A stretch of 64,000 nucleotides of DNA, taken from assembly GCA_903940225.1 (NCBI GenBank), contig CAJAKC010000008.1:52250-116249 (forward strand). The letters are read 5' to 3'. Made by a program: the position numbers and the translations under genes. Source of the DNA: an uncultured Microbacteriaceae bacterium (lineage in GTDB: Bacteria > Actinomycetota > Actinomycetes > Actinomycetales > Microbacteriaceae). Within the stretch, counting starts at the first letter, position 1, and the number at the start of each line of letters is the position of its first letter. Below, in pieces: positions 20,564-29,638 of this stretch. The notes under the pieces were generated by a model that saw only the letters and a program-made list of their open reading frames with translations, was not told the origin of the DNA and ran no database searches.

Positions 20564-22311
20564 TAGTACTTCCTCTCCATCGGCGGATAGTTGGTAATGA
20601 CAACGGGCTTCCAGCCGAGTGCAATGTCGTCACCCTTCTTGTACGCCATCGTGTGCTGCATGTAACCCTTGTCATCGCGATCGGGGAAGTCGTCGCGCAT
20701 GTGTCCGCCGCGGCTCTCCTTGCGGTTACGGGCGGAAACGACAACAACCTCGGCAAGGTCGAGCAAGAAGCCAAGTTCAACCGCTTCGAGCAGGTCGGTG
20801 TTGAATCGCTGACCGCGGTCGTGAATTCCAATTTTCGCGTATCGGACTCGCAGATCGTGGATGACCTTTTGCGCATGCCCGAGGGACTTCTCGGTGCGGA
20901 ACACCTGAGCGTTGCGGTCCATTTCGACCTGCAGTTCCTTGCGGATGCTGGCGACGGATTCTTTGCCGTTGGCGGTGCGCGCCGAGTCGATGAGGTCCAC
21001 GACAAATTGTTCCGCCGCCTTGGGCAGTGCGGGAAGCTTCGCCTTCTTTGCGTAAGCCGCGGCGTTCTTTCCCGCGCGCTTGCCAAAGACATTGATGTCC
21101 AGCAGCGAGTTTGTTCCCAGTCGGTTGGACCCGTGAACGGAAACGCACGCGCACTCGCCCGCGGCGTAGAGGCCGGGAATCACGGTCGTGTTGTCGAGCA
21201 GGACCTCGGCATTAACGGTGGTTGGGATGCCACCCATCGCATAGTGCGCCGTCGGCATCACGGGGACCGGTTCGACAACTGGGTCGACGCCCAGGTAGGT
21301 ACGCGCAAACTCGGTGATGTCGGGAAGCTTGGTTTCGAGAACCTCGGCACCCAGGTGCGTGCAATCGAGCAGAACGTAATCCTTGTTCGGACCGGCCCCG
21401 CGTCCCTCCGCGACTTCTTGCACCATGCAGCGCGAAATAATGTCGCGCGGCGCGAGGTCCTTGATGGTGGGGGCATAGCGCTCCATGAATCGTACACCGC
21501 TGGCGTTGCGAAGGATTGCGCCTTCACCACGCGCTCCCTCAGTGAGGAGAATGCCGAGCCCCGCAAGCCCGGTCGGGTGGAACTGGAAGAACTCCATGTC
21601 TTCGAGCGGAATTCCCTTGCGCCACGCGATGCCGACACCGTCACCGGTGAGGGTGTGAGCGTTCGACGTCGTCTTGTACATCTTGCCGAAACCACCCGTC
21701 GCAAAGATGACGGAGGTCGCGTTGAAGACGTGGATGTCGCCGGTTGACAGTTCGTAGGCGACAACACCAGCGGCGGTGGATTTGCCCTTGACGTCGGTGA
21801 GCAAAAGGTCGAGAACATAGAACTCGTTGTAGAATTCGACGCCGAGCTTGACGCAGTTCTGGAACAGTGTCTGCAGAATCATGTGGCCGGTGCGGTCGGC
21901 GGCGTAGCACGAGCGTCGAACCGGCGCCTTGCCGTGGTCGCGGGTGTGACCGCCAAAGCGTCGCTGGTCGATCTTGCCGTCCGGCGTGCGGTTGAACGGA
22001 AGGCCCATGTTCTCGAGGTCGAGAACGGCGTCAATCGCTTCACGCGCGAGAATCTCGGCAGCGTCTTGGTCAACGAGGTAGTCGCCACCCTTGACGGTGT
22101 CGAACGTGTGCCACTCCCACGAGTCCTCTTCGACGTTGGCGAGAGCCGCAGCCATGCCACCCTGGGCTGCGCCCGTGTGCGAACGAGTGGGGTACAACTT
22201 TGAGATGACGGCGGTCTTTACATTGGGTGCAGACTCGATGGCCGCGCGCATCCCGGCGCCACCGGCGCCAACGATGACAACGTCGTACTCGTGGTGGTGA
22301 ACCGTGGTCAC
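20563..22311 (-). CDS. sdhA: Succinate dehydrogenase flavoprotein subunit
   Basis: A 582-residue FAD protein oxidising succinate to fumarate. The N-terminal dinucleotide fold reads [15 protein letters not shown]; the covalent flavin histidine is in [13 protein letters not shown]; substrate residues appear in QFHPTGL and the [13 protein letters not shown] segment. The start is GTG 22311. It lies 21 nt after sdhD and overlaps sdhB by 1 bp. Confidence 0.96.
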   Translation of the reverse strand: MTTVHHHEYDVVIVGAGGAGMRAAIESAPNVKTAVISKLYPTRSHTGAAQGGMAAALANVEEDSWEWHTFDTVKGGDYLVDQDAAEILAREAIDAVLDLENMGLPFNRTPDGKIDQRRFGGHTRDHGKAPVRRSCYAADRTGHMILQTLFQNCVKLGVEFYNEFYVLDLLLTDVKGKSTAAGVVAYELSTGDIHVFNATSVIFATGGFGKMYKTTSNAHTLTGDGVGIAWRKGIPLEDMEFFQFHPTGLAGLGILLTEGARGEGAILRNASGVRFMERYAPTIKDLAPRDIISRCMVQEVAEGRGAGPNKDYVLLDCTHLGAEVLETKLPDITEFARTYLGVDPVVEPVPVMPTAHYAMGGIPTTVNAEVLLDNTTVIPGLYAAGECACVSVHGSNRLGTNSLLDINVFGKRAGKNAAAYAKKAKLPALPKAAEQFVVDLIDSARTANGKESVASIRKELQVEMDRNAQVFRTEKSLGHAQKVIHDLRVRYAKIGIHDRGQRFNTDLLEAVELGFLLDLAEVVVVSARNRKESRGGHMRDDFPDRDDKGYMQHTMAYKKGDDIALGWKPVVITNYPPMERKY

Positions 22312-22332
22312 GAACTGCTCCTTATGTATCGG

Positions 22333-22734
22333 TTATCCGGCCGTGCAGAACGACGGCAGCAGATTTGCGGCGGCGTCGGTCGGGCACGGGTCAAGCGTGA
22401 AGATGACCAGCGTTCCCAGAACAATGAGAACGGCGGTCGAGACGGCGAGGCCTCCGAGGAGGAATCGTTTCAGGTTGATTCGGTAAACGTAATCCTCGAT
22501 GACGACTCGCATTCCGTTGGTGCCGTGAATCAGCGCGAGCCACAGGAGCGTGACATCGAACCACTGCCACAGGGGGTTCGCCAGCTTTCCGGCGACGAAG
22601 GCAAAATCAATTGCGTGGACGCCACCGTCCTGCATCACGTTGACGATGAGGTGGGTAAAGATCAGCGCGATGAGGAAAAATCCTGAGACGCGCATGAAGA
22701 TCCAACCCAGGCGCTCTAACTTGAGGCGCCTCAC
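22333..22734 (-). CDS. sdhD: Succinate dehydrogenase membrane anchor subunit
   Basis: A 133-residue protein with three hydrophobic segments, containing FTHLIVNVMQ and LALIHGTNGMRVVIEDYV; the histidine in LIHGTNG fits the anchor-subunit pattern. With SdhC it binds heme b and quinone in the membrane. The GTG start overlaps the sdhC stop (GTGA at 22731-22734). Confidence 0.9.
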   Translation of the reverse strand: MRRLKLERLGWIFMRVSGFFLIALIFTHLIVNVMQDGGVHAIDFAFVAGKLANPLWQWFDVTLLWLALIHGTNGMRVVIEDYVYRINLKRFLLGGLAVSTAVLIVLGTLVIFTLDPCPTDAAANLLPSFCTAG

Positions 22735-23141
22735 TCGGCACCACCGGTGAAGACGTTAATCAGGTGTCGTGGCAGGAAGCCGATCATGAGAAGGGTCCAC
22801 AGGCCGAGGACGACATAGAACATTTGACGCTGATAGCGCGTCCCCCACTTTGTGGCGTCCACGAGGATGATGCGAAGACCGTTGAGCGCGTGGAAGACAA
22901 TCGCACCAACCAGCCCCGCTTCGCCGATTCCCATAATTGGCGTCTTGTACGCGCCGAGAACGCCGTTGTACACCTCGGGGCTGATTCGCAGAGTCGCCGT
23001 GTCGAGTACGTGGACGAGCAAGAAAAAGTAAATCGCGATTCCGGTAATGCGGTGAAGAACCCACGACCACATGCCTTCGTGGCCACGATACAGAGTTCCC
23101 GCGATGACGGTTCGCGATGTGCGAGTGACGGTATCGACCAC
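22731..23141 (-). CDS. sdhC: Succinate dehydrogenase cytochrome b556 subunit
   Basis: A 136-residue membrane protein with three helices and the family signatures SWVLHRITGIAIYFFLLVH and FHALNGLRIILVD, which include candidate heme-ligand histidines. First gene of the operon. The GTG at 23141 is supported by a strong Shine-Dalgarno GAGGAGG five bases upstream; this is a leadered transcript, in contrast to the divergent manC. Confidence 0.92.
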   Translation of the reverse strand: MVDTVTRTSRTVIAGTLYRGHEGMWSWVLHRITGIAIYFFLLVHVLDTATLRISPEVYNGVLGAYKTPIMGIGEAGLVGAIVFHALNGLRIILVDATKWGTRYQRQMFYVVLGLWTLLMIGFLPRHLINVFTGGAE

Positions 23142-23146
23142 CCGTT

Positions 23147-23180
23147 CCTCCTCGTAATAGACAACTTTGCCCCCAGTCTA
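23147..23180 (-). promoter_or_regulatory. sdh operon -10 and Shine-Dalgarno
   Basis: On the minus strand TAGACT (23180-23175) is a candidate -10, followed by a ~30-nt leader ending in GAGGAGG (23153-23147). Confidence 0.5.
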
Positions 23181-23191
23181 GTGGTCTCGCG

Positions 23192-23197
23192 TAGGCT
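23192..23197 (+). promoter_or_regulatory. manC -10 element, leaderless spacing
   Basis: TAGGCT ends 7 nt before ATG 23205; no Shine-Dalgarno is present. It lies 12 bp from the minus-strand sdh -10, so the divergent promoters probably interfere. Confidence 0.55.
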
Positions 23198-23204
23198 GTT
23201 CGAC

Positions 23205-24317
23205 ATGACCGCACCGGCCGCTCCCGACTTCTATGCCGTTATTCCGGCGGGGGGAATCGGGTCTCGACTCTGGCCGTTGTCACGCGCAGTTGAGCCAAAA
23301 TTTCTTTACGATTTGGCGGGCACCGGGCACTCGCTCCTGGTCGACACATGGAATCGACTCGAACCACTTGCGGGGAACAACATCGTCGTTGTGTGCGGCG
23401 TAGCGCACAAGAAGACGGTCACGCGCGAACTGCCCGCGCTGGCCCAAACGAATCTTGTCCTTGAACCTTCGCCGAAAGATTCGACAGCGGCAATTGCTCT
23501 TGCCGCCGCAATCATCGTGCGCCGAAACCCCGACGCGATCATCGGGTCATTTGCAGCAGACCATGTCATCACCGATGACCGACGATTCGGCAAGGCGGTC
23601 CGCGAAGCGATCGCGACAGCCAGGGACGGCTACATCGTCACCATCGGCATTCGCCCGACTGAGGCGGCTACGGCCTTCGGCTACATTGAGATCGGTGAGT
23701 CGCTCGCAGTGGACGGTGCACCCCACGCGCATCGGGCGGTGACCTTTACCGAAAAGCCCAAGTCAGATGTCGCGACGGAATACCTCGACGGCGACCGCCA
23801 CTTGTGGAACGCAGGGATGTTCATTGCGAAAGCGTCGGTGTTGCTGGATGAACTTCGCACGAATCGACCCGACGTCGCGGAGCCGATTGATGCGATAGCG
23901 GAAGCGTGGGACACGCACGAACGCGACGATGTGGTCGCCGCGCAGTGGAAACGGATCCCCACCGTCGCGATTGATTACGCGATTGCGGAACCCGCCGCAG
24001 AACACGATCGCCTTGCCGTGATTCCCGGCGAATTCAGTTGGGACGATATCGGAGATTTCGCCGCGCTCGCGCGCCTTCACAATCGGGGGCGCTCTAATGT
24101 TCTCGCAACGCTCGGGCACAATTCTCGCGTGTTGAACGAGGGGTCCAGTGGTCTCGTCGTGTCGGAGTCGAATCGCCTTATCGCGGTTGTTGGAGTGAAA
24201 GATATCGTCATCGTCGATACCGAAGACGCCCTGCTGGTCACGAACGCCGCAAACGCCCAACGGGTCAAGAGCATTGTCGAATCAATTCGACGAACCGGTT
24301 CGGACGACGTCCTCTAG
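23205..24317 (+). CDS. manC: Mannose-1-phosphate guanylyltransferase
   Basis: A 370-residue nucleotidyltransferase making GDP-mannose from Man-1-P and GTP. The N-terminal signature AVIPAGGIGSRLWPLSR (with EPKFLYDL after it) is diagnostic; the sugar-binding FTEKPKS and WNAGMFI segments follow. It is the short form lacking a C-terminal phosphomannose isomerase domain; that activity is encoded by manA at 49-50 kb. The open frame reaches back to 22764, but ATG 23205 matches the family and its promoter. GDP-mannose is likely used by the envelope glycan genes at 46-55 kb. Confidence 0.93.
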   Translation: MTAPAAPDFYAVIPAGGIGSRLWPLSRAVEPKFLYDLAGTGHSLLVDTWNRLEPLAGNNIVVVCGVAHKKTVTRELPALAQTNLVLEPSPKDSTAAIALAAAIIVRRNPDAIIGSFAADHVITDDRRFGKAVREAIATARDGYIVTIGIRPTEAATAFGYIEIGESLAVDGAPHAHRAVTFTEKPKSDVATEYLDGDRHLWNAGMFIAKASVLLDELRTNRPDVAEPIDAIAEAWDTHERDDVVAAQWKRIPTVAIDYAIAEPAAEHDRLAVIPGEFSWDDIGDFAALARLHNRGRSNVLATLGHNSRVLNEGSSGLVVSESNRLIAVVGVKDIVIVDTEDALLVTNAANAQRVKSIVESIRRTGSDDVL

Positions 24318-24336
24318 CTTCTTCTTCGGAAACCGT

Positions 24337-24396
24337 CGTCTACACCGCGAAATGTAACGATTTGGGCATGTTTTGGCGGAATCGCCGTCTATACCG
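24337..24396 (+). repeat. Direct repeat CGTCTAYACCG upstream of the nucleoside operon
   Basis: CGTCTACACCG at 24337-24347 and CGTCTATACCG at 24386-24396 differ by one base and lie 49 bp apart, just upstream of the -35 region. They could be operator or activator sites for the nucleoside uptake operon; no regulator is identified. Confidence 0.45.
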
Positions 24397-24397
24397 A

Positions 24398-24425
24398 TTG
24401 TGTTTGCGCGCTGCGTGAATAGGAT
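24398..24425 (+). promoter_or_regulatory. Promoter of the nucleoside uptake operon
   Basis: TTGTGT (24398-24403) and TAGGAT (24420-24425) separated by 16 bp form a reasonable sigma-70-type promoter. The ~60-nt leader contains the palindromic ATGCG...CGCAT (24446-24463) and TGGGG-CCA-CCCCA (24464-24476), then the Shine-Dalgarno GAGAGG ahead of GTG 24494. Confidence 0.55.
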
Positions 24426-24493
24426 GAACTCACTGGTGGTTCACGATGCGGTATCCGTCGCATTGGGGCCACCCCATCGAGAGGAAATTCCCC

Positions 24494-25567
24494 GTGAATA
24501 AAATCACAAAGCGCGCCCTTTCTGGGCTTGCACTGGCGGGAGCCGCGAGCCTGGTGCTCGCCGGCTGTGCCGCTGCCCCCGACGCGAGCGAGACGGCTGT
24601 TGAACAGCTCGACTACCTTGCTTGCGCGGTTTCGGACGAAGGCTCGTGGAACGACAAGTCGTTCAACCAGTCGGTATACGAAGGACTCACCAAGTCGCGT
24701 GACGAACTCGGTGTCCAGATCCAGGACGCAGAGTCGACATCGCCCGATGACTTCGCTCCCAACCTTCAGGCAATGATTGATGCGAGCTGCGATCTCACCA
24801 TCGCTGTCGGCTTCAACCTTGTCGATGCAGTGAACGCCGCTGCTGAAGCAAACCCCGAGGTCAACTTCGTCACCATCGACGGATGGTCAAACGGTGCAAC
24901 GAACCTCAAGCCCGTCGGTTACTCGATGAACCAGTCGTCGTACCTTGCTGGGTACCTCGCCGCTGCACAGTCGACAACCAAGATTGTCGGAACCTATGGC
25001 GGAATGCAGATTGATGCCGTTGTGGACTTCATGACCGGTTACTACTACGGCGCAATGGCGTGGGGTGCAGACAATGACACCACAGTCAAGGTTGTCGGCT
25101 GGGACCCCGCGAAGGAAAAGGGCGACTTCATTGGCGACTTCACTCCTAACTCGGGAACCTCAAAGGCAATCGCCGCAGCCCAGCTGCAGGCCGGCGCTGA
25201 CGTTCTCTTCCCGGTCGGTGGAGACCAGTTCGGTGCTTCGTCAGAGGCAATCACCGAATCCGGAGTCGACGCACGCATCATCGGTGTTGACAAGGACATT
25301 GCCAACACCTCGCCTGAGTACGCTGACTGGATCCTCACGTCAGCAGAAAAGCGCATGACCAGCGCCGTCTACGACATCATCAAGGCGATCGCTGTTGATG
25401 GTCAGGCCTTCTCGGGTGACTACTACATCGGAACGCTCGAAAACGGTGGAACCGCTCTGTCGGCAATCACCAACTACACCGGTGCGCAGTCGCAGGCTGA
25501 CATCGGAGCCAAGCTTGAAGAACTCAAGGCTGGCATCATCTCGGGAGACATCAACCCTCTCGGATAA
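24494..25567 (+). CDS. BMP/PnrA-family nucleoside-binding lipoprotein
   Basis: A 357-residue lipoprotein. It starts at GTG 24494 with a charged N-terminus, a hydrophobic core and a lipobox LVLAGC (Cys25); the frame upstream to 24446 is rejected because the SD GAGAGG and the signal peptide both fit 24494. The mature part matches the Med/BMP family (ACAVSDEGSWNDKSFNQSVYEG; NFVTIDGW; VLFPVGGDQFGAS), whose members bind purine and other nucleosides (PnrA, BmpA, NupN). It is followed by an ABC ATPase, two permeases and three nucleoside enzymes, which makes a nucleoside receptor role very likely. Confidence 0.92.
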   Translation: MNKITKRALSGLALAGAASLVLAGCAAAPDASETAVEQLDYLACAVSDEGSWNDKSFNQSVYEGLTKSRDELGVQIQDAESTSPDDFAPNLQAMIDASCDLTIAVGFNLVDAVNAAAEANPEVNFVTIDGWSNGATNLKPVGYSMNQSSYLAGYLAAAQSTTKIVGTYGGMQIDAVVDFMTGYYYGAMAWGADNDTTVKVVGWDPAKEKGDFIGDFTPNSGTSKAIAAAQLQAGADVLFPVGGDQFGASSEAITESGVDARIIGVDKDIANTSPEYADWILTSAEKRMTSAVYDIIKAIAVDGQAFSGDYYIGTLENGGTALSAITNYTGAQSQADIGAKLEELKAGIISGDINPLG

Positions 25568-25618
25568 ACTTCGGTTAGCCGAAGTCGGGGGTCGTCGAGA
25601 CTGTTCTCGGCGGCCCCC
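25568..25618 (+). terminator. Tandem intercistronic hairpins after the binding-protein gene
   Basis: Hairpin 1 is ACTTCGG-TTAG-CCGAAGT (25568-25585, 7 bp, directly after the stop). Hairpin 2 pairs 25587-25600 with 25605-25618 around a CTGT loop: 14 contiguous pairs including two G-U. It is followed by CTTTTA rather than a long T-run, so it probably acts as a partial terminator and 3' stabiliser that raises binding-protein mRNA over transporter mRNA. Confidence 0.75.
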
Positions 25619-25644
25619 GCCCTACTTTTACCAAGGACACATCA

Positions 25645-27144
25645 ATGAAGCTGGAACTCCGCGGCATCACGAAGCGATTCGGGTCGCTCGTTGCGAATGA
25701 CCACATCGACCTCGTGGTCGAACCCGGAGAAATCCACAGCCTGCTGGGCGAAAATGGCGCCGGCAAGTCGACTCTGATGAATGTCCTGTACGGACTGTAC
25801 TCCGCCGACGAAGGCGACATCCTGCTGGACAGTGTCGTCCAGAAATTTAAGGGACCGGGCGATGCGATGGCCGCCGGCATCGGGATGGTCCACCAACACT
25901 TCATGCTCATTCCTGTTTTCACCGTTGCCGAGAACGTTGTCCTTGGCAACGAGCCGACCGGCGCGCTCGGCATTCTCGATTTAGATTCCGCGCGCAAGCG
26001 AGTGCGCGAAATCTCTGACCGGTTCGGGTTCGATATCGATCCCGATGCCATCGTCGAAGACCTCCCCGTGGGCTCGCAACAGCGCGTTGAAATCATCAAG
26101 GCGCTCGCGCGCGACGCGAAGGTTCTTGTGCTCGACGAACCGACCGCGGTCCTGACCCCTCAGGAAACGGATGAATTGATGGGCATCATGAGGGGGCTTG
26201 CCACGGCTGGCACGTCGATCGTGTTCATCACCCACAAGCTGCGCGAAGTCCAAGCGGTCGCAGATCGCATCACTGTCATTCGCCTCGGAGCGGTAGTCGG
26301 GGACGCGAAGCCGACCGATTCCGCGGAGAAACTGGCAACGATGATGGTCGGTCGTGCAGTGGACCTTGGCGTGAACAAGAAGAAAGCCGTCCTCGGATCA
26401 ACCGGGTTGTCAGTGAAGGGACTGACGGTTATCGGTGACGGGAGCCTCAAAGTTGTCGATGACGTGACGTTCGACGTCCGCGGAGGCGAAGTTCTCGCTA
26501 TCGCCGGAGTGCAGGGCAATGGTCAGACAGAGCTCGCCGAAGCCCTCGTTGGACTGCGGGAACCGTCTGCTGGAAAAATTTTGCTTGGAGATCTCGACAT
26601 CACCGATTCGTCCGTTCGAGAGATCATCGACGCCGGTGTTGGGTACATCCCCGAGGACCGGAAGAAGGACGGCCTCGTCGGCGACTTCACCATCGCGGAA
26701 AACCTCATGCTCAACAAGTCTTTCGGGCCACCGTGGGCGAAGGGCGTCCAGATTGATTTTGCAAACCGTGACCGGTTGGCCGACGAGCTCATTGCCGAGT
26801 TCGATGTTCGCACGCCCGGCAGAGAGACGATGGCCAAGCAGTTGAGTGGTGGCAATCAGCAAAAGGTTGTCGTCGCGCGCGAATTGGGACGCGACCTCAA
26901 CCTCTTCATCGCGTCCCAGCCCACGCGCGGTGTCGATGTCGGGTCCATCGAGTTCATTCACGAACGGATTATTGCGACTCGCGATGCGGGAAAACCCGTC
27001 GTCATCATTTCCACCGAACTCGATGAGGTGACGGGACTCGCCGATCGGATCGCGGTGATGTATCGCGGCAGAATCGTTGGGATTGTCGACGCGAGCACTT
27101 CGCGCGAAACACTTGGTCGAATGATGGCAGGAGCAACAGTATGA
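25645..27144 (+). CDS. Nucleoside ABC transporter, tandem ATPase subunit
   Basis: A 499-residue ATPase with two nucleotide-binding domains. Domain 1 has Walker A LLGENGAGKST, signature LPVGSQQRVEI and VLVLDEPTAVLTPQE; domain 2 has the usual degenerate Walker A GVQGNGQTEL and an intact signature LSGGNQQKVVVARELG. This layout belongs to the sugar/nucleoside group (RbsA, YufO/NupO). It energises the two following permeases, and its stop overlaps the first permease start (ATGA). Confidence 0.93.
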   Translation: MKLELRGITKRFGSLVANDHIDLVVEPGEIHSLLGENGAGKSTLMNVLYGLYSADEGDILLDSVVQKFKGPGDAMAAGIGMVHQHFMLIPVFTVAENVVLGNEPTGALGILDLDSARKRVREISDRFGFDIDPDAIVEDLPVGSQQRVEIIKALARDAKVLVLDEPTAVLTPQETDELMGIMRGLATAGTSIVFITHKLREVQAVADRITVIRLGAVVGDAKPTDSAEKLATMMVGRAVDLGVNKKKAVLGSTGLSVKGLTVIGDGSLKVVDDVTFDVRGGEVLAIAGVQGNGQTELAEALVGLREPSAGKILLGDLDITDSSVREIIDAGVGYIPEDRKKDGLVGDFTIAENLMLNKSFGPPWAKGVQIDFANRDRLADELIAEFDVRTPGRETMAKQLSGGNQQKVVVARELGRDLNLFIASQPTRGVDVGSIEFIHERIIATRDAGKPVVIISTELDEVTGLADRIAVMYRGRIVGIVDASTSRETLGRMMAGATV

Positions 27145-28370
27145 ACGCCGACTCGCAGCCCACGACCTGGTCAACCGCCGCAAAGGAAATCGTTTCGGGA
27201 GGAGCCTTCCGCGCGTTTCTCTCGGTGATCCTCGGGTTTATCGTCGGTGCGCTCTTTATGGTTTTCTCCAACGAGGCATTCCTCAACGCGCTGTCGTACC
27301 TCACCGCTCGGCCCACCGACGCGCTCGGGGCAGGGTGGACCGCCATCTCCGACGGTTACCTCGCACTATTCCGGGGATCGATTTACAACTACCAGGCAGA
27401 CAACTTCGTTGCGGCGATGCGCCCGATCACCGAAACACTCCGATTCGCCGGGCCGCTCATCGCCGCCGGACTCGGGGTCGCGCTTGGCTTCAGAGTGGGA
27501 CTCTTCAACATTGGCGCGAGCGGGCAGATTCTGTTCGGCGCACTCGCCGCAACATGGGTCAGCACCCGCATGACGTTGCCGTGGGGTGTCCACCTCGTCG
27601 TAGCCGCCGCGGTTGCTATCGCCGCCGCCGCCGCGTTCGGGGCACTCGTCGGTTTCCTCAAAGCTCGAACCGGGGCACACGAGGTGATCGTCACCATCAT
27701 GCTCAACTACGTTGCTGCCGGGCTGCTCACATTCTTCTTCCGCCAGGACTACCTGTTGCGCGAGGCGGATGGCGGGGGGACCCCTAAGTCCGATGCGCCG
27801 GCCGAGACCGCTCAACTACCCACGCTGTTTGGCGATAGTTTCACACTGCACGCGGGTTTCCTCCTTGCTCTCGTCGGGGTCGTAATCTACTGGTGGCTGA
27901 TGGAACGTTCGACGATTGGCTACCGCTTCCGGATGGTCGGACACAACATTGACGCGGCGCGCACCGCCGGCGTCAACGTCAGTCGCACCTTTGTGTATGC
28001 GATGGCAGCATCCGGTGCGTTTGTCGGTATTGCGGCCGTCAATCAGGCGCTCGGTGCCCGCGCCGGGCTGACCCCCGATCTTGACGGTTCGATTGGATTC
28101 GATGCGATTACCGTTGCGTTGTTGGGTTCGTCAACCGGCCCCGGTGTGCTGCTTGCGGGATTGTTGTTTGGCGCGTTCAAGGCAGGTGCCCCCGCCATGC
28201 AGGTAATCGGACTGTCCCCCGAAGTGACGGGCGTCGTCCAAGGGTTCATTGTTCTCTTCATTGCTGCGCCGCCACTGGTGCGCGCGATATTCCGCCTCCC
28301 ACCGCCCCAGAAGTCCACGGTCATCGCCGACTGGTGGGTCGGCCTGCGAAAGAAGAAGGTGGCCAAATGA
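27141..28370 (+). CDS. Nucleoside ABC transporter permease 1 (NupP/YufP-like)
   Basis: A 409-residue membrane protein of the BPD_transp_2 family, about ten hydrophobic segments. FRVGLFNIGASGQILFGAL and TGAHEVIVTIMLNYVA are the conserved family segments; GVNVSRTFVYAMAASGAFVGIA lies in the ATPase contact region. It starts with ATG overlapping the ATPase stop and ends overlapping permease 2. Predicted to form a heterodimeric channel with permease 2. Confidence 0.92.
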   Translation: MNADSQPTTWSTAAKEIVSGGAFRAFLSVILGFIVGALFMVFSNEAFLNALSYLTARPTDALGAGWTAISDGYLALFRGSIYNYQADNFVAAMRPITETLRFAGPLIAAGLGVALGFRVGLFNIGASGQILFGALAATWVSTRMTLPWGVHLVVAAAVAIAAAAAFGALVGFLKARTGAHEVIVTIMLNYVAAGLLTFFFRQDYLLREADGGGTPKSDAPAETAQLPTLFGDSFTLHAGFLLALVGVVIYWWLMERSTIGYRFRMVGHNIDAARTAGVNVSRTFVYAMAASGAFVGIAAVNQALGARAGLTPDLDGSIGFDAITVALLGSSTGPGVLLAGLLFGAFKAGAPAMQVIGLSPEVTGVVQGFIVLFIAAPPLVRAIFRLPPPQKSTVIADWWVGLRKKKVAK

Positions 28371-29635
28371 GCACTGCCTCGAACGATTCGTTCGCGCGCG
28401 TTGACGCGCGCGTCTCCTACAAGACCCCCATCGTCATGGCGGCTTTCGCACTCGTCGTGGGAATCGCGTTTGGGCTTTTCGGCAAACCCGAAGCGGTTAC
28501 GTTCCAGTGGTCAAACCCCGAGGACTTCATCCACATCCCCGACTTTGTCGTCGCATCGAACCTCGTCGGGATGGTTGTCGGAGTCATTCTGCTGATAATC
28601 GCTGCACTCGCATTTGTGCGGGCACGCGCGGCACGCACCACTCCGCTGTGGCTGAACCTGATTTTCGGGCTCTTCGCTGTCGTCGCGCTGTTGGGCTGGC
28701 TCGCAGCGGGCAACAACGTACCATTCGCTTTCATCCTCGGTAATGCGGTTGTTTTGGCCGTCCCCATCGCCCTTGGTGCAATGGGGGGAATCATGTCCGA
28801 GCGCGTTGGTGTGGTCAACATCGCGATCGAGGGGCAGTTGTTGACGGGCGCATTTCTCGCCGCTGTCGTCGGCTCGCTGACGGACAACCTCTACTTCGGA
28901 CTCATCGCCGCGATGGTCGGCGCTGCGCTCCTATCGATGGTCCTCGCGTCCTTCGCGATTGTCTACCTGGTGGACCAAATCATCGTCGGTGTTGTCCTCA
29001 ACGTGCTGATCCTCGGAATCACCAACTTCCTTTATTCGCAGTGGTTGTCGGCGGACGGGCAGAATTCCAACTTCCCCGGGACCTTTGACATCATTCCGAT
29101 CCCGGGCCTCTCCAGCATCCCCATCCTGGGACCGGCACTTTTCGAATCGCGCATCACGACGTACCTGACGTACCTCATCATTCCGGCGCTCTGGTTCATC
29201 CTCTTCAAGACGAAGTTGGGTTTGCGTGCTCGTGCCGTCGGAGAGCACCCGCTCGCAGCCGACACCGTCGGAATCAACGTGGCCCGCACTCGGTTCTGGT
29301 GGGTCACGCTCGGCGGAGTCGTCGCCGGACTTGGTGGCGCGGCTTTGACCATCGGATCGGTTGGCGCATTTGGTCGAGGGATGTCGGGAGGCCAGGGATT
29401 TATCGCACTCGCGGTCGTCATCCTCGGCCGATGGCATCCTTTCGCCGCCGCCGCCGCTGCGCTGCTCTTCGGATTCTCGATCATCCTGCGTGTGTGGGCG
29501 AACCAGGTCAGCCCTGGCATCCCCACCGACTTCATCACGATGGTTCCGTACGTTGTCACGCTCATCGCCGTCGTTGGATTCGTCGGGCGCGTTCGCGCGC
29601 CGGCGGCCGATGGCCAACCGTACATCAAGGGGTAA
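28367..29635 (+). CDS. Nucleoside ABC transporter permease 2 (NupQ/YufQ-like)
   Basis: A 422-residue membrane protein of the same family (ERVGVVNIAIEGQLLTGAF; VDQIIVGVVLNVLILG; VGINVARTRFWWVTLGG). It is longer than typical NupQ (~320 aa) because of an N-terminal section with two extra hydrophobic segments before the conserved core. ATG 28367 overlaps the permease 1 stop (ATGA) and is preferred to the upstream extension to 28334. cdd follows after 3 nt. Confidence 0.92.
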   Translation: MSTASNDSFARVDARVSYKTPIVMAAFALVVGIAFGLFGKPEAVTFQWSNPEDFIHIPDFVVASNLVGMVVGVILLIIAALAFVRARAARTTPLWLNLIFGLFAVVALLGWLAAGNNVPFAFILGNAVVLAVPIALGAMGGIMSERVGVVNIAIEGQLLTGAFLAAVVGSLTDNLYFGLIAAMVGAALLSMVLASFAIVYLVDQIIVGVVLNVLILGITNFLYSQWLSADGQNSNFPGTFDIIPIPGLSSIPILGPALFESRITTYLTYLIIPALWFILFKTKLGLRARAVGEHPLAADTVGINVARTRFWWVTLGGVVAGLGGAALTIGSVGAFGRGMSGGQGFIALAVVILGRWHPFAAAAAALLFGFSIILRVWANQVSPGIPTDFITMVPYVVTLIAVVGFVGRVRAPAADGQPYIKG

Positions 29636-29638
29636 CGA

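Noticed and set aside
24426..24493. A purine or related riboswitch before the nucleoside receptor gene
   Set aside because: The leader is only ~60 nt and shows none of the conserved core of purine, PRPP or 2'-dG riboswitches; only two small inverted repeats are visible.
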